Below are positions 33,818 to 45,210 of a stretch of DNA of 64,000 nucleotides, piece by piece. The notes below the pieces were generated by a model. The model was given only the letters and a program-made list of their open reading frames with translations, was not told the DNA's origin and did not search any database. Source of the DNA: Apodemus sylvaticus (lineage: Eukaryota > Chordata > Mammalia > Rodentia > Muridae); the NCBI RefSeq assembly GCF_947179515.1, contig NC_067477.1:117067562-117131561 (forward strand). The letters are read 5' to 3'. Both the position numbers and the translations under genes were made by a program. The first letter of the stretch is position 1; each line of letters starts with the position of its first letter.

Positions 33818-34737
33818 AAGCATAGAGGTGCTATTGTATAACTCGATTTTGCTAAAGACCACAGGACTGCTTGTTTTCAATGGTCAAGTGAAATGACATG
33901 GGGATCAAGTATCTGGCACAGGACAGCAAGGATGACCTGGTACTGACCTCAGTACACAGAGCCAGGGTTCCTAAAGCAAATAGGAGCAAGATCCCAGTCA
34001 GCCTGGGAGACGGACAGTATCTGGTGTCTAGTTAGGCAAATAGAAGCCCCATAAGGGAAGTTACCAATAGCTATCAATAGCTCTTCCATATGGTCATCTA
34101 AGGTTGGCAAAGGCAAGTGGCCAGGGGACATGGACTCAGATTTCCTGTGATTCTGGCAATTCTGGCCTCCCTCCCTCCCTTCCTCTGCTTGTTGTATAAG
34201 CCTAGAGGCTTAGACCAATGCATTTGGCTGATAATGAATCTCAAACACAAAGGAGAAAAAAAAAAAGAGGGGGTAGGGTGGGGGAAGGAGGGAATGTTCT
34301 GTTGTTGTTTAGAAAATGAACAAAACAGCTGGAGGTAAAGCTTTTGTTACAGGCTGCCATCTCTGATTCATGTGTCTCTATAATCCTGACTGCAGCTTGA
34401 GCAAGCCAGGAAGAGCGATTATTACCTCGCACACTGCACCCACCAGCATGGGGTTTATTGGAAGTCGACGCCCATTTAGCACTGTCAGGAGCTTGCTTAT
34501 CATCATGCAAAACAGGCCACTACCCAGGGAGAGCCACCTCCTCTGCCTGGCTGCTCAGGGAGGTGTGTTCATCTGCTCCAGGGTCCGACTGAAGATGTAA
34601 AGGGCTCTGCTGAAACCTGACTATTTCATTCTAATTGGTTTATTGAGCTGTTGTTTGTTTCTTTGTTTTCTGTTCTTACTTTCCTCTCATAGGCTCTGTA
34701 TCTACCTTTGCATCATCTCACACTATATGAGGCCTGG

Positions 34738-34877
<140 letters not shown>

Positions 34878-36060
34878 TGTAGGTTCCTATGCCACCACTG
34901 TACTTCCTCCTGAAGAAACTGGCTGAAGAGTCTTATCTAGAGTGTGTGTGGAAAGGAAGAGAGGCAGAAGGTTGGTCAGGCCTTGAGCCCTCGGTTGTGC
35001 CATCACAGACAGGCCTAGAAAGCAAAACAGAGGCAGTGGATGGATGGGCCTTTCTCTGAGATGCTACTGGAAAGCGGAAAGAAGACTGGGGTTGGGAGGG
35101 GTAGATGGCAGACAGCAGGCATGTTCAGAGGCTCAGCCACACAGTTCTGGTATTCACTCTGTTGGGAGGCTCAGTCCTGAATAGTTACTCTGTTGGCAAG
35201 AAGACACTGAGCAAGATTTCAGGACTAAGGAGTGGAAGCAGAAGGTCCAGGCCCGGCTAAGTGGGCTGGGCCTTTGTATCAGGGATGGGAGGTCTGGTAG
35301 ATAAGTCCCCAGCACAGAACCTGTTCTGTACCAAGACTGACACCCAATAAAGGAGGCTGTTAGCCCTGGATCTAGCTACAAGCTACAGCGTGTGCCCACC
35401 TACTCTCAGGGTGGGATCAGTACCAAAAGAGCCAGGTCTATGCTCATAGGCTGAATACAGCTTTGCAGGGCTGGGAAGAACTCAAGCCTCTACCCCAATG
35501 ACTCTTTCCTTGAGCCCTTTCCCCTTTGCCATGTGCTCCAAGAATCAAAGCAAAGGATAAAATGTGAACAGAAAAGAGAAGGATGAGGGGAAGAAGTGAT
35601 AGGAGAACAGAGAGCCGAGGGAGGCCCTTAGCACTAAGAACCCAGGATCACTTAAACTAACAGAGGAAAAGTGACTATTAAGCATTAGAAATGATGAGTG
35701 GCATTAAATTTGGCTTTGCCACCTTCCAGGTAAGTCTGCTGTGGGGGACAGGGGGCTAAAGGGATCTGGATGATGACTGAAGCATCCCATGTATGTATGC
35801 AACACGCCTCTCCTACCCTTCCTACACAGCGCCCCAGATGCCTCAATAGGAAACTAGGTTCAACTGCTCAAGCTTCCTCCCATTACCCTGCCCCCTACTC
35901 TCCCAATTACAACAGCTCTTCAGTATTTCCTGCGGTACCCTTAATATTAGGTCTGAAAACAATTTGCAATCAGTTGCACTAATTAATCTAATTGAATTTA
36001 ATTTCCCTTTCTCAGTGTTAAGGGTGAATGAACTCCATATGCTGACTTATGTAAAGTAAT

Positions 36061-36074
36061 ATGCAAATTTGCAT
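36061..36074. promoter_or_regulatory. Palindromic double octamer (POU-type) site
   Basis: ATGCAAATTTGCAT is a perfect palindrome made of two overlapping inverted octamers (ATGCAAAT). The flanks are TAAT-rich, within a CNE-like block. A regulatory role is inference. Confidence 0.45.
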
Positions 36075-36901
36075 CTTGAGCCCCAAGCCCTGAAAATATT
36101 TTTGATTACTATGAAGGCTACATTGAAGCCCGACATAAGTGAACCATTCCCTCCAGTGTCTTGCCCTACACTACGCTCGCCCACCAGTCCAGACACAATC
36201 CTGTCTCCTTGCTGTGCCACTTGTGGCTCCAGCACCCCTGTTTCTGTCCATGACTGCACTGTGAAGTCTTCAGATAGCTTCCTGGATATCTAGATAGCAG
36301 TCTACTTTAACTATTAAGGGGTTGGCTTTTGCTATCTCTCCTCAAGGCCTCTCATAAGCTCAAGGATGATTCTTACATGTGCAGACAACTTGGATGGAGA
36401 GACTGCCCTTGGGGCTATCATAGGCTAACTGTCCTGTCTGCCTCCAGCAGAGAGAGGGGGAGAGGGGAGCCCAGTCCCAAGCAAGAATGTGGACAGAGAA
36501 CAGGCTAGTATCACTAGTGATGAGGTATGTGGCAGTGGAGAAGAGGGTCCACGAGCCTTGATCAGGTGCAGGCTGAGTCCCAGGGTTTCCTACAGAGTTT
36601 TGCATCCAGGAGTCACCAGGTGGGGGAGTGCCAAGAAGATACTCTAGGAACTAAAGGTGTGACTCAAAACAGGTTGTGGCCCTAGCATTTCAGCTCACTT
36701 AAATCCCAATGCCTTCATTCTGGATTTGCTTCAAATTATCCCGAGGTAGGAAAGGTGAATTGCACAGGGCATTGAGAAAGCAAATGTGAATCATGCATCA
36801 AATAGTTGTTGAAGCTGGGTTGCGGGTTTATTGTAGCTTAATATACTTAACATTTTTCCCACTTGTGTTTGAAATTTTTCTTAATTAAATAAAAGGATTC
36901 T

Positions 36902-37466
36902 ATCCAGAGTTTCCCTCTGGCCCAGAGCTGATCCTTTGCCACAGGGCCCCATACCCAATTAGCACCTGGAAAGAGCTAGCCTCCCAGGAGTGTGGACAAG
37001 CCTATGAGCGCAGGTAAAACCACCACTGCTGCTCAGACGGAACCTCCACAACCCTCAGGACACAGGAAATGAGGAGTGGCTTAGGATAGGAGACTTCCTG
37101 TTTCTGTCTGAACCTGGAGCTGATCCCGGGCCACAGTGCTATATACACAAATACCACCAAGAGAGAGACAGTCTCCCAGGAGAGCCTACATACCTGCAAG
37201 CACTGGTAAGACCATCACTTCTGTTCATATTCCTAGCCCAAAAGGGACCTTCCCAGAGCCATCAGGACACAGAAACGAGGAACAGCTAGGGACAGAATCT
37301 TCAGGTTTTTCTGTCTGTACCCCAGAACTGACCCTGTAAAACAGCCTTTCATAGCCAAATTCCTCCCAGAGAGAACTGGTCTACCAGGAGTACTGACTTG
37401 GAGGCTGGCAGGAGGGACAAGCCACAGTCAGAGACAGCAAGAACAACTAACACCAGAGATAACCAG
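36902..37466 (+). promoter_or_regulatory. Host L1 5' UTR with degenerate ~200-bp monomers
   Basis: About two and a half diverged tandem units, each with a version of CCAGAGCTGATCC...GCCACAG, CTCCCAGGAG, GGTAAGACCATCACT and CAGGACACAG. The starts are near 36918, 37118 and 37318. Tandem monomers are the internal promoter arrangement of rodent L1s; this one is probably dead. Confidence 0.75.
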
Positions 37467-38560
37467 ATGGCAAAAGGCAAGGGCAAGAACATAAACAACA
37501 GAAACTAAGGCTATTTGGCATCATCAGAACTCAGATCTCCCACCATAATGAGCCCTGGATACCCCAACATACCAGAAAAGCCAGATTGATTTGAAATCAT
37601 ATCTCATAATGATAATAGAGGACTTTAAGAAGGACATAAATAATTCCCTTAAAGAAATATAAGAGAACACAGGTAAACAGGTAGAATCCCTTAAAGAGGA
37701 AACACAAAAATCTCTTAAAGGATCATAGGAAAACACAACCAAACAGATGAAGGAAATAAACAAAACCATCCAGGATCTAAAATGGAAATAGAACCAATAA
37801 AGGGAGACAACCCTGGAGATAGAAAACCTGGGAAAGAGATCAGAAGTCATAGATGCAAGCATCACCAACAGAATACAAGAGATAGAAGAGAGAATCTGAG
37901 GTGCAGAAGATAACCATAGAAAACATTGACACAACAGTCTAAGAAAATGAAAAAATGCAAAAAGCTCCTTAACCAAAACATCTAGGAAATCCAGGACACA
38001 ATGAGAAGACCAAACATAAGGATAATAGGTATAGAAGAGAATGAAGACTCCCAGCTTAAAGGGAGAGTAAATATCTTTAACATAATTTTAGAAGAAAACT
38101 TCCTTAACCTAAAGAGAGACATGCCCATAAACATACAAGAAGCCCACAGAACTCCAAATAGATTGGACCAGAAAAGAAATTCCTTCTGTGCACACCAAAT
38201 GCACAAAACAAAGAAAGAATATTAAAAGCAGTAAGGGACTATACTTACTTACTTAAAGAATATTAATAGCAGTAAGTAAAAGGCAGACCTATTAGAATTA
38301 TACCAGACTTCTCAACAGTGACAATGAAATCTAGAAGATCCTGGGCAGATGTCAAACAGACCCTCAGAGAACAAAAATGCCAGCCCAGGCTACTATCCCC
38401 AGTAAAACTCTCAATTAGCATAGATGGAGAAAACAAGATATTCCACAACAAAAACAAATTTACATAATATCTTTCCACAAATCCAGCCCTACAAAGGATA
38501 TTAGATTGAAAATGCCAACACAAGAAGGGGAAACTACATCCTAAAAACTAGAAGAAAGTA
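37467..38560 (+). pseudogene. Host L1 ORF1 remnant
   Basis: The ATG at 37467 is the usual ORF1 start (MAKGK). The product would be the RNA-binding, trimeric coiled-coil ORF1 chaperone. The frame is stopped after about 13 codons and again repeatedly. A readable stretch at 38001-38225 (MRRPNIRIIGIEENEDSQLK) is the start of the RRM-like domain. The 3' limit is approximate. Confidence 0.85.
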
Positions 38561-38599
38561 ATCTTTCAACAAACCCAAAAGAAGATAGTCACACAAACA

Positions 38600-39455
38600 T
38601 AAAAATAACATCAAAAACAACAGGACGTAACAATCACTATTCCTTAATATCTCTTAACATCAATGGACTCAAATATCCAATAAAAAAGATATAGACGAAT
38701 ATACTAGATACATAAGCAGGACTGGAATTTTGCTACATAAAGGAATCGCACCTCAGTGTCAAAGACAAACACTAACTCAGAGTAAAGGGCTGGAAAACAA
38801 TTTTCCAAGCAAATGGTCCTAAGAAACAAGATGGAGTAGCCATTCTAATATTGGATAAAATCCACTTTCAACCAAAAGTCATCAAAAAAGATAAGGAAGG
38901 ATACTTCATACTCATCAAAGGAAAAATCTACCAAGAAGAACTCTCAATTCTAAACATCTATGCTCCAAGCACAAGGAAACCCATATTCATAAAACAAACT
39001 CTACTGAAGATTAAAGCACACATTGCACCTCACACAATAATTGTGGGTGACTTCAACACCCCACTCTCCTCAATGGCAGACCAGGGAAACACAAACTAAA
39101 CAGAGACACAGTGAAACTAACAGATGTTATGGACCAAATGGATTTAACAGATAGCTATAGAACATGTCATCCTAAATCCAAAGAATATACCTTCTTCTCA
39201 GCACCTCATGGTACCTTCTCCAAAATTGACCATATAATCAGTCACAAATCAGACCTCAACAGAGATAAGAAAATTGAAATAATCCCATGCCTCCTAACAT
39301 CACTATGGATTAAGGCTGGTCTCCAAAAGCAACAAAAACAACAAAAAGCACACATATACATGGAAGATGAACAACTCTCTACTCAATGCTATCTTGGTCA
39401 AGGAAGAAATAAAGAACACAGTCCCATAACTCCTAAAGAAATAGAAGCTGTCATT
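38600..39455 (+). pseudogene. Host L1 ORF2, endonuclease part, truncated by insertion
   Basis: APE-like endonuclease region of ORF2. A readable stretch at 38851-39099 keeps the VGDFNTPLSS motif with the catalytic Asp and Asn. After LQKQQKQQKAHIYMEDEQL the sequence jumps from the linker to ITPKEIEAVIKSL. Compared with the inserted L1 (about 41909-42463), roughly 550 bp is missing, an internal deletion. ORF2 resumes at 45211 after the inserted L1. Confidence 0.85.
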
Positions 39456-39471
39456 AAAAGTCTCTCAACCA

Positions 39472-39987
39472 GATATCCACCCAGTAGCCAGTGGAGGAGG
39501 CAGCCTACACAGCTGAGACCGGCCCTGCATATCACAGGATCCTGTCCAGAGGTCCCTGGCAGGAGCCTTCTGGTTTCCCCTCCGGACCAGGAACATCCTC
39601 TGCCACAGTGTACCATCTCCAAGTGGCTCAGGACACCAGCTATACACCCAGCTGCGTGGAGGAGACAGCCAGCACAGCCTGCATCCAGAGTTGATTGGGG
39701 TCACAGAGCTACATACCCAAATACAACTACAAGAGAGTTGGTATCAACCACCACCTTTGCTCCTGTGACTGTTTAACAGATTGGTAGGCAGGGATCACCA
39801 GAGTAGAGGACCCCTTGGGATACACTCCACCAGGACTCCACCTGCATCCAGGACCTCAGCAGCACCACAGCAATTTGTGCCAGGGGAAAGCAGGTCACCC
39901 AGGGTTGCTGAGATAGGCCTGCAGGCACATAGGAGGGGCAAGCACCAGCCAGTGACAGCAGGACCAACTAACACCAGAGATAACCAG
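39472..39987 (+). promoter_or_regulatory. Second L1 5' UTR (different promoter type)
   Basis: Begins CCAGTGGAGGAGGCAGCC and has repeated GAGGAGRCAGCC...CACAG units (39490 and 39656), so it is partly monomeric, but is not alignable by eye to the host 5' UTR except for the last ~60 bases before ORF1 (AACTAACACCAGAGATAACC). It implies a different L1 subfamily. Confidence 0.75.
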
Positions 39988-41050
39988 ATAGCAAAAGGCA
40001 AATGAACGTTGCTAACAGTAATCAAGGCAATACGGCATGATCCAAACCCAATTCTTCCTATCCAAGTCCTGGATATCCCAACACCAGGAAAGCAAGATTT
40101 GGGTGTAAAATCACAGGTCATGATGCTGATGGAGGTCTTCATAGAGGGCTTCAAGAAGGACATAAATAACTCCCTTAAAGAAATACAGGAGAACACAAGT
40201 AAATAGGGAGAAGCCCTTGAAGAACTAAGGCAAAACACAACAAAACAGGTGAAGGAATTAAACAAAGCCATCCAGGATTGAAGGAGGTAGAAACAATAAT
40301 GAATCACAAAGGGACACAACTCAAGACATAGAAAACCTAGGAAAAAAAGTCAGGAGTCATGGAACAAGCATCAACAACAGAATACAAGAGATAGAAGAGA
40401 AAAATCTCACATGCAGAAGATACCATAGAAAGCATTGATACAATAGTCAAAGAAAATGAAAAATGCAAAAAGCTCCTGACCCAAAACATCCAGGAAATAC
40501 AGGATAAAATGAGAAGACCAAACCTAAGGATTATAGAAGAGAGTGAAGATTTCCAACTTAAAGGGCCAGTAAATGTCTTCAACAAAATTATAGAAGAAAA
40601 CTTCCCTAGCCTGAAGAAAGAGATGCTCATGAACATACAAGAAGTTTACAGAACTCCAAATAGATTTGACCAGAAAAGAAATTCCTCCCGTCACATAATA
40701 ATTAAAACACCAAATGTACTAAACAAAGAAAGAATATTAAAAGCAGTAAGGGAAAAAGGTCAAGTAACATATAAAGGTAGGCCTATCAGAATTACACCAG
40801 ACTTCTCACCAGAGACTATGAAAGCCAGAAGAGCCTGGGCTGATATCATGCAGACCCTAAGGGAACATAAATGCCAGCCCAGACTGCAATATCCAGCAAA
40901 TCTCTCAATTACCATAGGTAGATAAACAAGGCATTTCATGACAAAAACAAATTTACACAGTATCTTTCCACAAATCCAGCCCTTCAAAGGATAATGGATG
41001 GAAAACACCAACAAAAGGAGGGAAACTACACACTAGAAAAAGCAAGAAAT
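39988..41050 (+). pseudogene. Second L1 ORF1 remnant, start codon lost
   Basis: The start is ATA (39988-39990) where the host has ATG. The frame shifts at least twice; readable parts are 40009-40206 and 40509-40925. The latter covers the RRM/C-terminal domain (MRRPNLRIIEESEDFQLKG; GQVTYKGRPIRITPDFSPET). ORF1 protein normally binds L1 RNA and is required for retrotransposition; this copy could not make it. The 3' end is approximate. Confidence 0.85.
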
Positions 41051-41095
41051 AATCTTCTGTCAACAAACCCAAAAGAAGATAACCACACAAACATA

Positions 41096-44000
41096 AAAAT
41101 TACATCAAAAATAGCAGGAAACAACAATGACTATTCCTTAATATTTCTTAACATCAATGGACTCAGTTCCCCAATAAAAAGACATAGACTAACAGACTGG
41201 ATTCATAAACAAGACCCAACATTTTGCTGCATACAGGAAATGTATCTCAGTGTCAAAAACAAGCACACCTCAGAGTAAAAGGCTAAAAAAAAGCTTTCCA
41301 AGAAAATGGGTCCAGGAAACAAGCTGAAGTAGCCATTCTAATATCAGATAAAATAGACTTACAACCAAAATGCATCAAAAAAGACACAGAAGGACACTTC
41401 ATACTCATCAAAGGAAAAATCTACCAGGAAGAACTCTCGATTTTGAACATCTATGCCCCAAATACAAGGGCACCTTCATTCCATTAGTAAAGGAAACATT
41501 ACTAAAGCTTAAAGCACACATCGCACCCCACACAATAATTGTGGGCAACCTCAACATCCCACTCTCCTCAATGGACAGATCAAGGAAGCACAAACTAAAC
41601 ATAGACACAGTGAAACTAACAGAAGTTTTGGACCAAATGGATTTAATAGATATCTATAGAACATTTTGTCCTAAATCAAAAGAATATACCTTCTTCTCAG
41701 CACCTCATGGTACCTTCTCCAAAACTGACCATATAATTTGCCACAAAACAGACCTCAACAGATATAAGAAGATCAAATTAATTCCATGCCTTCTATTAGA
41801 TCACTATGGAGTAAGAGTGGTCTTCAATAGCAACACAAACAACAGAAAGCCCACATACACATGAAGCTGAACAATGCTCTACTCAATGATATCTTGGTCA
41901 AGGAAAAAATAAGGAAAGAAATCAGCATCTTTTTAGAATTTAATGACAATGAAGGCACAATATACCCAAATTTACGGGACACAATGAAAGCAGTGCTAAG
42001 AGGAAAACTCACAGCTCTGAGAGCCTACAAAAAGAAGCTGGAGAGAGCATACACTAGCAGTTTAGCAGAACACCTGAAAACTTTAGACTAAAAAGAAGCT
42101 AATATATCCAAGAGGAGTAGAAGGCAGGAAATCATCAAACTTAGGGCTGAAATCAACCAAGTTGAAACAAAAAGAACTATACAAAGAATCAACAAAACCA
42201 GGAGCTGGCTCTTTGAGAAAAATCAAGAAGATAGATAAACCTTTAGCCAGACTAACCAGAGGGCACAGAGACAGTATCCAAATTAACAAAATCAGAAATG
42301 AAAATGGAGAAATAACAACAGAAACTGAGGAAATTTAAAAAATTATCATATCCTACTACAAAAGCCTATACTCAACACAACTGGAAAATTTGGATGAAAT
42401 GGACAATTTCCTAGACAGAAACCAAGTACCAATATTTAATCAGGATCAGATAGACCATCTAAATGGTCCCATAACCCCTAAAGAAATAGAAGTGGTCACT
42501 GACAGTCTCCCAACCAGAAAAAGCACAGTACCTGATGGTTTTAGTACAGAATTCTATCAGACCTTTAAAGTAGACCTAATACCAATACTCTTCAAACTAT
42601 TCCACATAATAGAAACAGAAGGAACATTACCCAACTCCTTCTATGAAGCCACAACTATGCTGATACCAAAACCACACAAAGATCCAACAAAAAAGAGAAC
42701 CTTAGACCAATTTCCCTTATGAATATCGATGCAAAAATACTCAATAAAATTCTCAAAAACCAAATCCAAGAACACATCAAAAGGATCATTCACCACAATC
42801 AAGTAGGCTTCATCCCAGGGATGCAGGGATGGTTCAATATATGGAAATCCATCAATGTAATCCACTACATAAACAAACTCAAAGAAAAAAACCACATGGT
42901 CATTTCATTAGATGCTGAAAAAGCATTTGACAAAATTCAGCATCCTTTCATGTTAAAGGTCTTGGAAAGAACAGGAATTCAAGGCCCATACCTAAACATG
43001 GTAAAAGCAATATACAGCAAACTTGTAGCCAACATCAAACTAAATGGAGAGATACTTGAAATCAGGGACTAGACAATGCTGCCCTCTCTCTCCATATTTC
43101 TTCAATATAGTACTTGAATTTCTAGCTAGAGCAATTAGACAACATAAGGAGGTCAAAGGTATACAAATTGGAAAGGAAGAAGTCAAATTATTACTATTTG
43201 CAGATGATATGATAGTATACTTAAGCAACCCAAAAATCTCCACCAGAGAACTCCTACAGCTGATAAACAACTTTAGCAAAGTGGCTGGATATAAAATTAG
43301 CTCAAGCAAATCAGTAGCCTTCCTATACTCAAAGGATAAACAGGCTGAAAAAGATATTAGGGAAATGACACCCTTCACAACAGCCACAAACAATATAAAG
43401 TATCTTGGTGTGACTCTAACCAAACAAGTGAAAGATCTGTATGACAGAAACTTCGAGTCTTTGAAGTAAGAAATCCAAGAAGACCTCAGAAGATGGAAAC
43501 ATCTTCTATGCTCTTGGATTGGCAGGATTAATATAGTAAGAATGGCCATCTTGCCAAAAGCAATATATAGATTCAATGCAATCCCCATCAAAATCCCAGC
43601 TCAGTTCTTCATAGAGTTAGAAAAAGCAATTCTCCAAATTCATCTGGAATAACAAAAAACCCAGGATAGCTAAAACTATCTTCAACAGTAAAAGAACTTC
43701 TAGGGAAAACATTATCCCTGACCTCAAGCAGTACTACAGAGCAATTGTGTTAAAAACTGCATGGTATTGATACAGTGACAGGCAGGTAGTCAATGGAATA
43801 GAATTAAAGACCCAGAAATGAACCCACACACCTATGGTCACTTGATCTTTGACAAAGGAGCTACAACCATCCAGTGGAAAAAAGATAGCCTTTTCAACAA
43901 ATGGTGCTGGTTCAATTCGAGGTCAGCATGCAGAAGAATGCAAATTAATCCATTCTTATCTCTTTGTACTAAGCTCAAGTCCAAGTGGATCAAGGACCTC

Positions 44001-44921
44001 TACATAAAACCAGACACACTGAAACTAATAGTAAAGAAACTGGGGAAGACCCTTGAGGACATGGGCACAGGGGAAAATTTCCTGAACAGAACACCAATAG
44101 CTTATGCTCTAAGATCAAGAATTGACAAATGGGACCTCATAAAATTACTGAGTTTCTGTAAGGCAAAGGACATTGTCAAAAGAACAAAACAGCAACCAAC
44201 AAATTGGGAAAAGCTCTTTACCAACACTACATCCAACAGAGGGCTTATATCCAAGATATAAAATGAACTCATAAAGGCAGACTCCAGAGAGTCAAATAAC
44301 CCCATTGAAAAATGGGGTACAAAGCTAAACAGAAATTTCACCTGAGGAATATGGAATGGCGGAGAAGCACCTAGAGAAATGTTCAGCACCTGTAGTCATC
44401 AGGGAAATGCAAATCAAAACAACCCTGAGATTTCACCTTACACCAGTCAGAATGGCTAAGATCAAAAACTCAGGAGAAAACAGGTGCTGGGGAGGATGTG
44501 GAGAAAGAGGAACACTCCTCCACTGCTGGCCAGGTTGCAAGCTGGTACAACCGCTCTGGAAATCAGTCTGGTGGTTCCCCAGAAAACTGGGCATGATACT
44601 AATGGAGGACCTCGCTATACCACTCCTGGGCAGATACCCAGAGGATTTTCCAGAATGTAATAAGGATACATGCTCCACTATGTTCATAGCAGCCCTATTT
44701 ATAATAGCCAGAAGCTGGAAAGAACCCAGATGTCCCTCAGTGGAGAAATGGATACAAAAATGTGGTATATATACACAATGGAGTACTATTCAGCCATTAA
44801 AAACAATGAATTCATGAAATTCTTAGACAAATGAATGGAACTGGAGAATATCATCCTAAGTGAGATAACCCAATCACAAAAGAATATTCATGGTATACAC
44901 TCACTGATAAGCAAATATTAG
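41096..44921 (+). pseudogene. Second L1 ORF2 remnant (endonuclease, reverse transcriptase, Cys domain)
   Basis: All ORF2 domains are present in order but in several frames. Endonuclease (41096-41864): the VGDFN motif reads VGNLN, so the catalytic Asp is Asn. Linker and RT palm: 42390-42722, then a frameshift to 42719-43072 (SLDAEKAFDKIQHPF), then a 14-bp deletion near 43065 relative to the host copy, then 43044-43469 with motif B as GTRQCCPLSP (Gly to Cys) and the FADDM catalytic motif intact. The C-terminal Cys-rich motif (CWGGCGERGTLLHCWPGC) is at 44356-44817. The TAG at 44919-44921 is the family's usual stop. Not functional. Confidence 0.9.
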
Positions 44922-45210
44922 CCTAGAAGCTTGTATACATACCTAAGACACAATTCACATATCAAATAAAGCACAAGAAGAAGGAGGGAGAAGCCCCTGG
45001 TCCTGAAATGGCTCAGTGCAGCAGTGTAGGCAAATGCCAGGACAGGGAAGCTGGAAGGAGTGGATTGGGGAAGGAGGGGTTATGGCTTATGGGACTTTCG
45101 GGAAACAGGGATCCAGGAAAGGGGAAATCATTTGAAATGTAAATAAAGAATATATCAAATAATAATAATAATAAAAAACCTCTCCCAACCAAAAAAAAAA
45201 AAAAAAAAAG

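Larger units (their letters stand above)
39472..45180 (+). mobile_element. Second LINE-1, near full length, inserted in host L1 ORF2
   Basis: About 5.7 kb from a 5' UTR unlike the host's to an A-rich tail (AATAATAATAATAAAAAA). The insertion site has TT/AAAA, the preferred L1 endonuclease target. Target duplication: AAAAGTCTCTCAACCA (39456-39471) versus AAAACCTCTCCCAACCA (45175-45191), the 11-bp core differing once. Host ORF2 reads continuously across it (...IKSL / GPD-like context). The A19 run after the right duplication belongs to the host L1. Same orientation as the host. Confidence 0.93.

Noticed and set aside
37524..37976. 150-codon minus-strand open frame
   Set aside because: Antisense shadow of L1 ORF1; L1 antisense frames are commonly open. 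The same holds for minus frames at 39795-40319 and 43040-43591.
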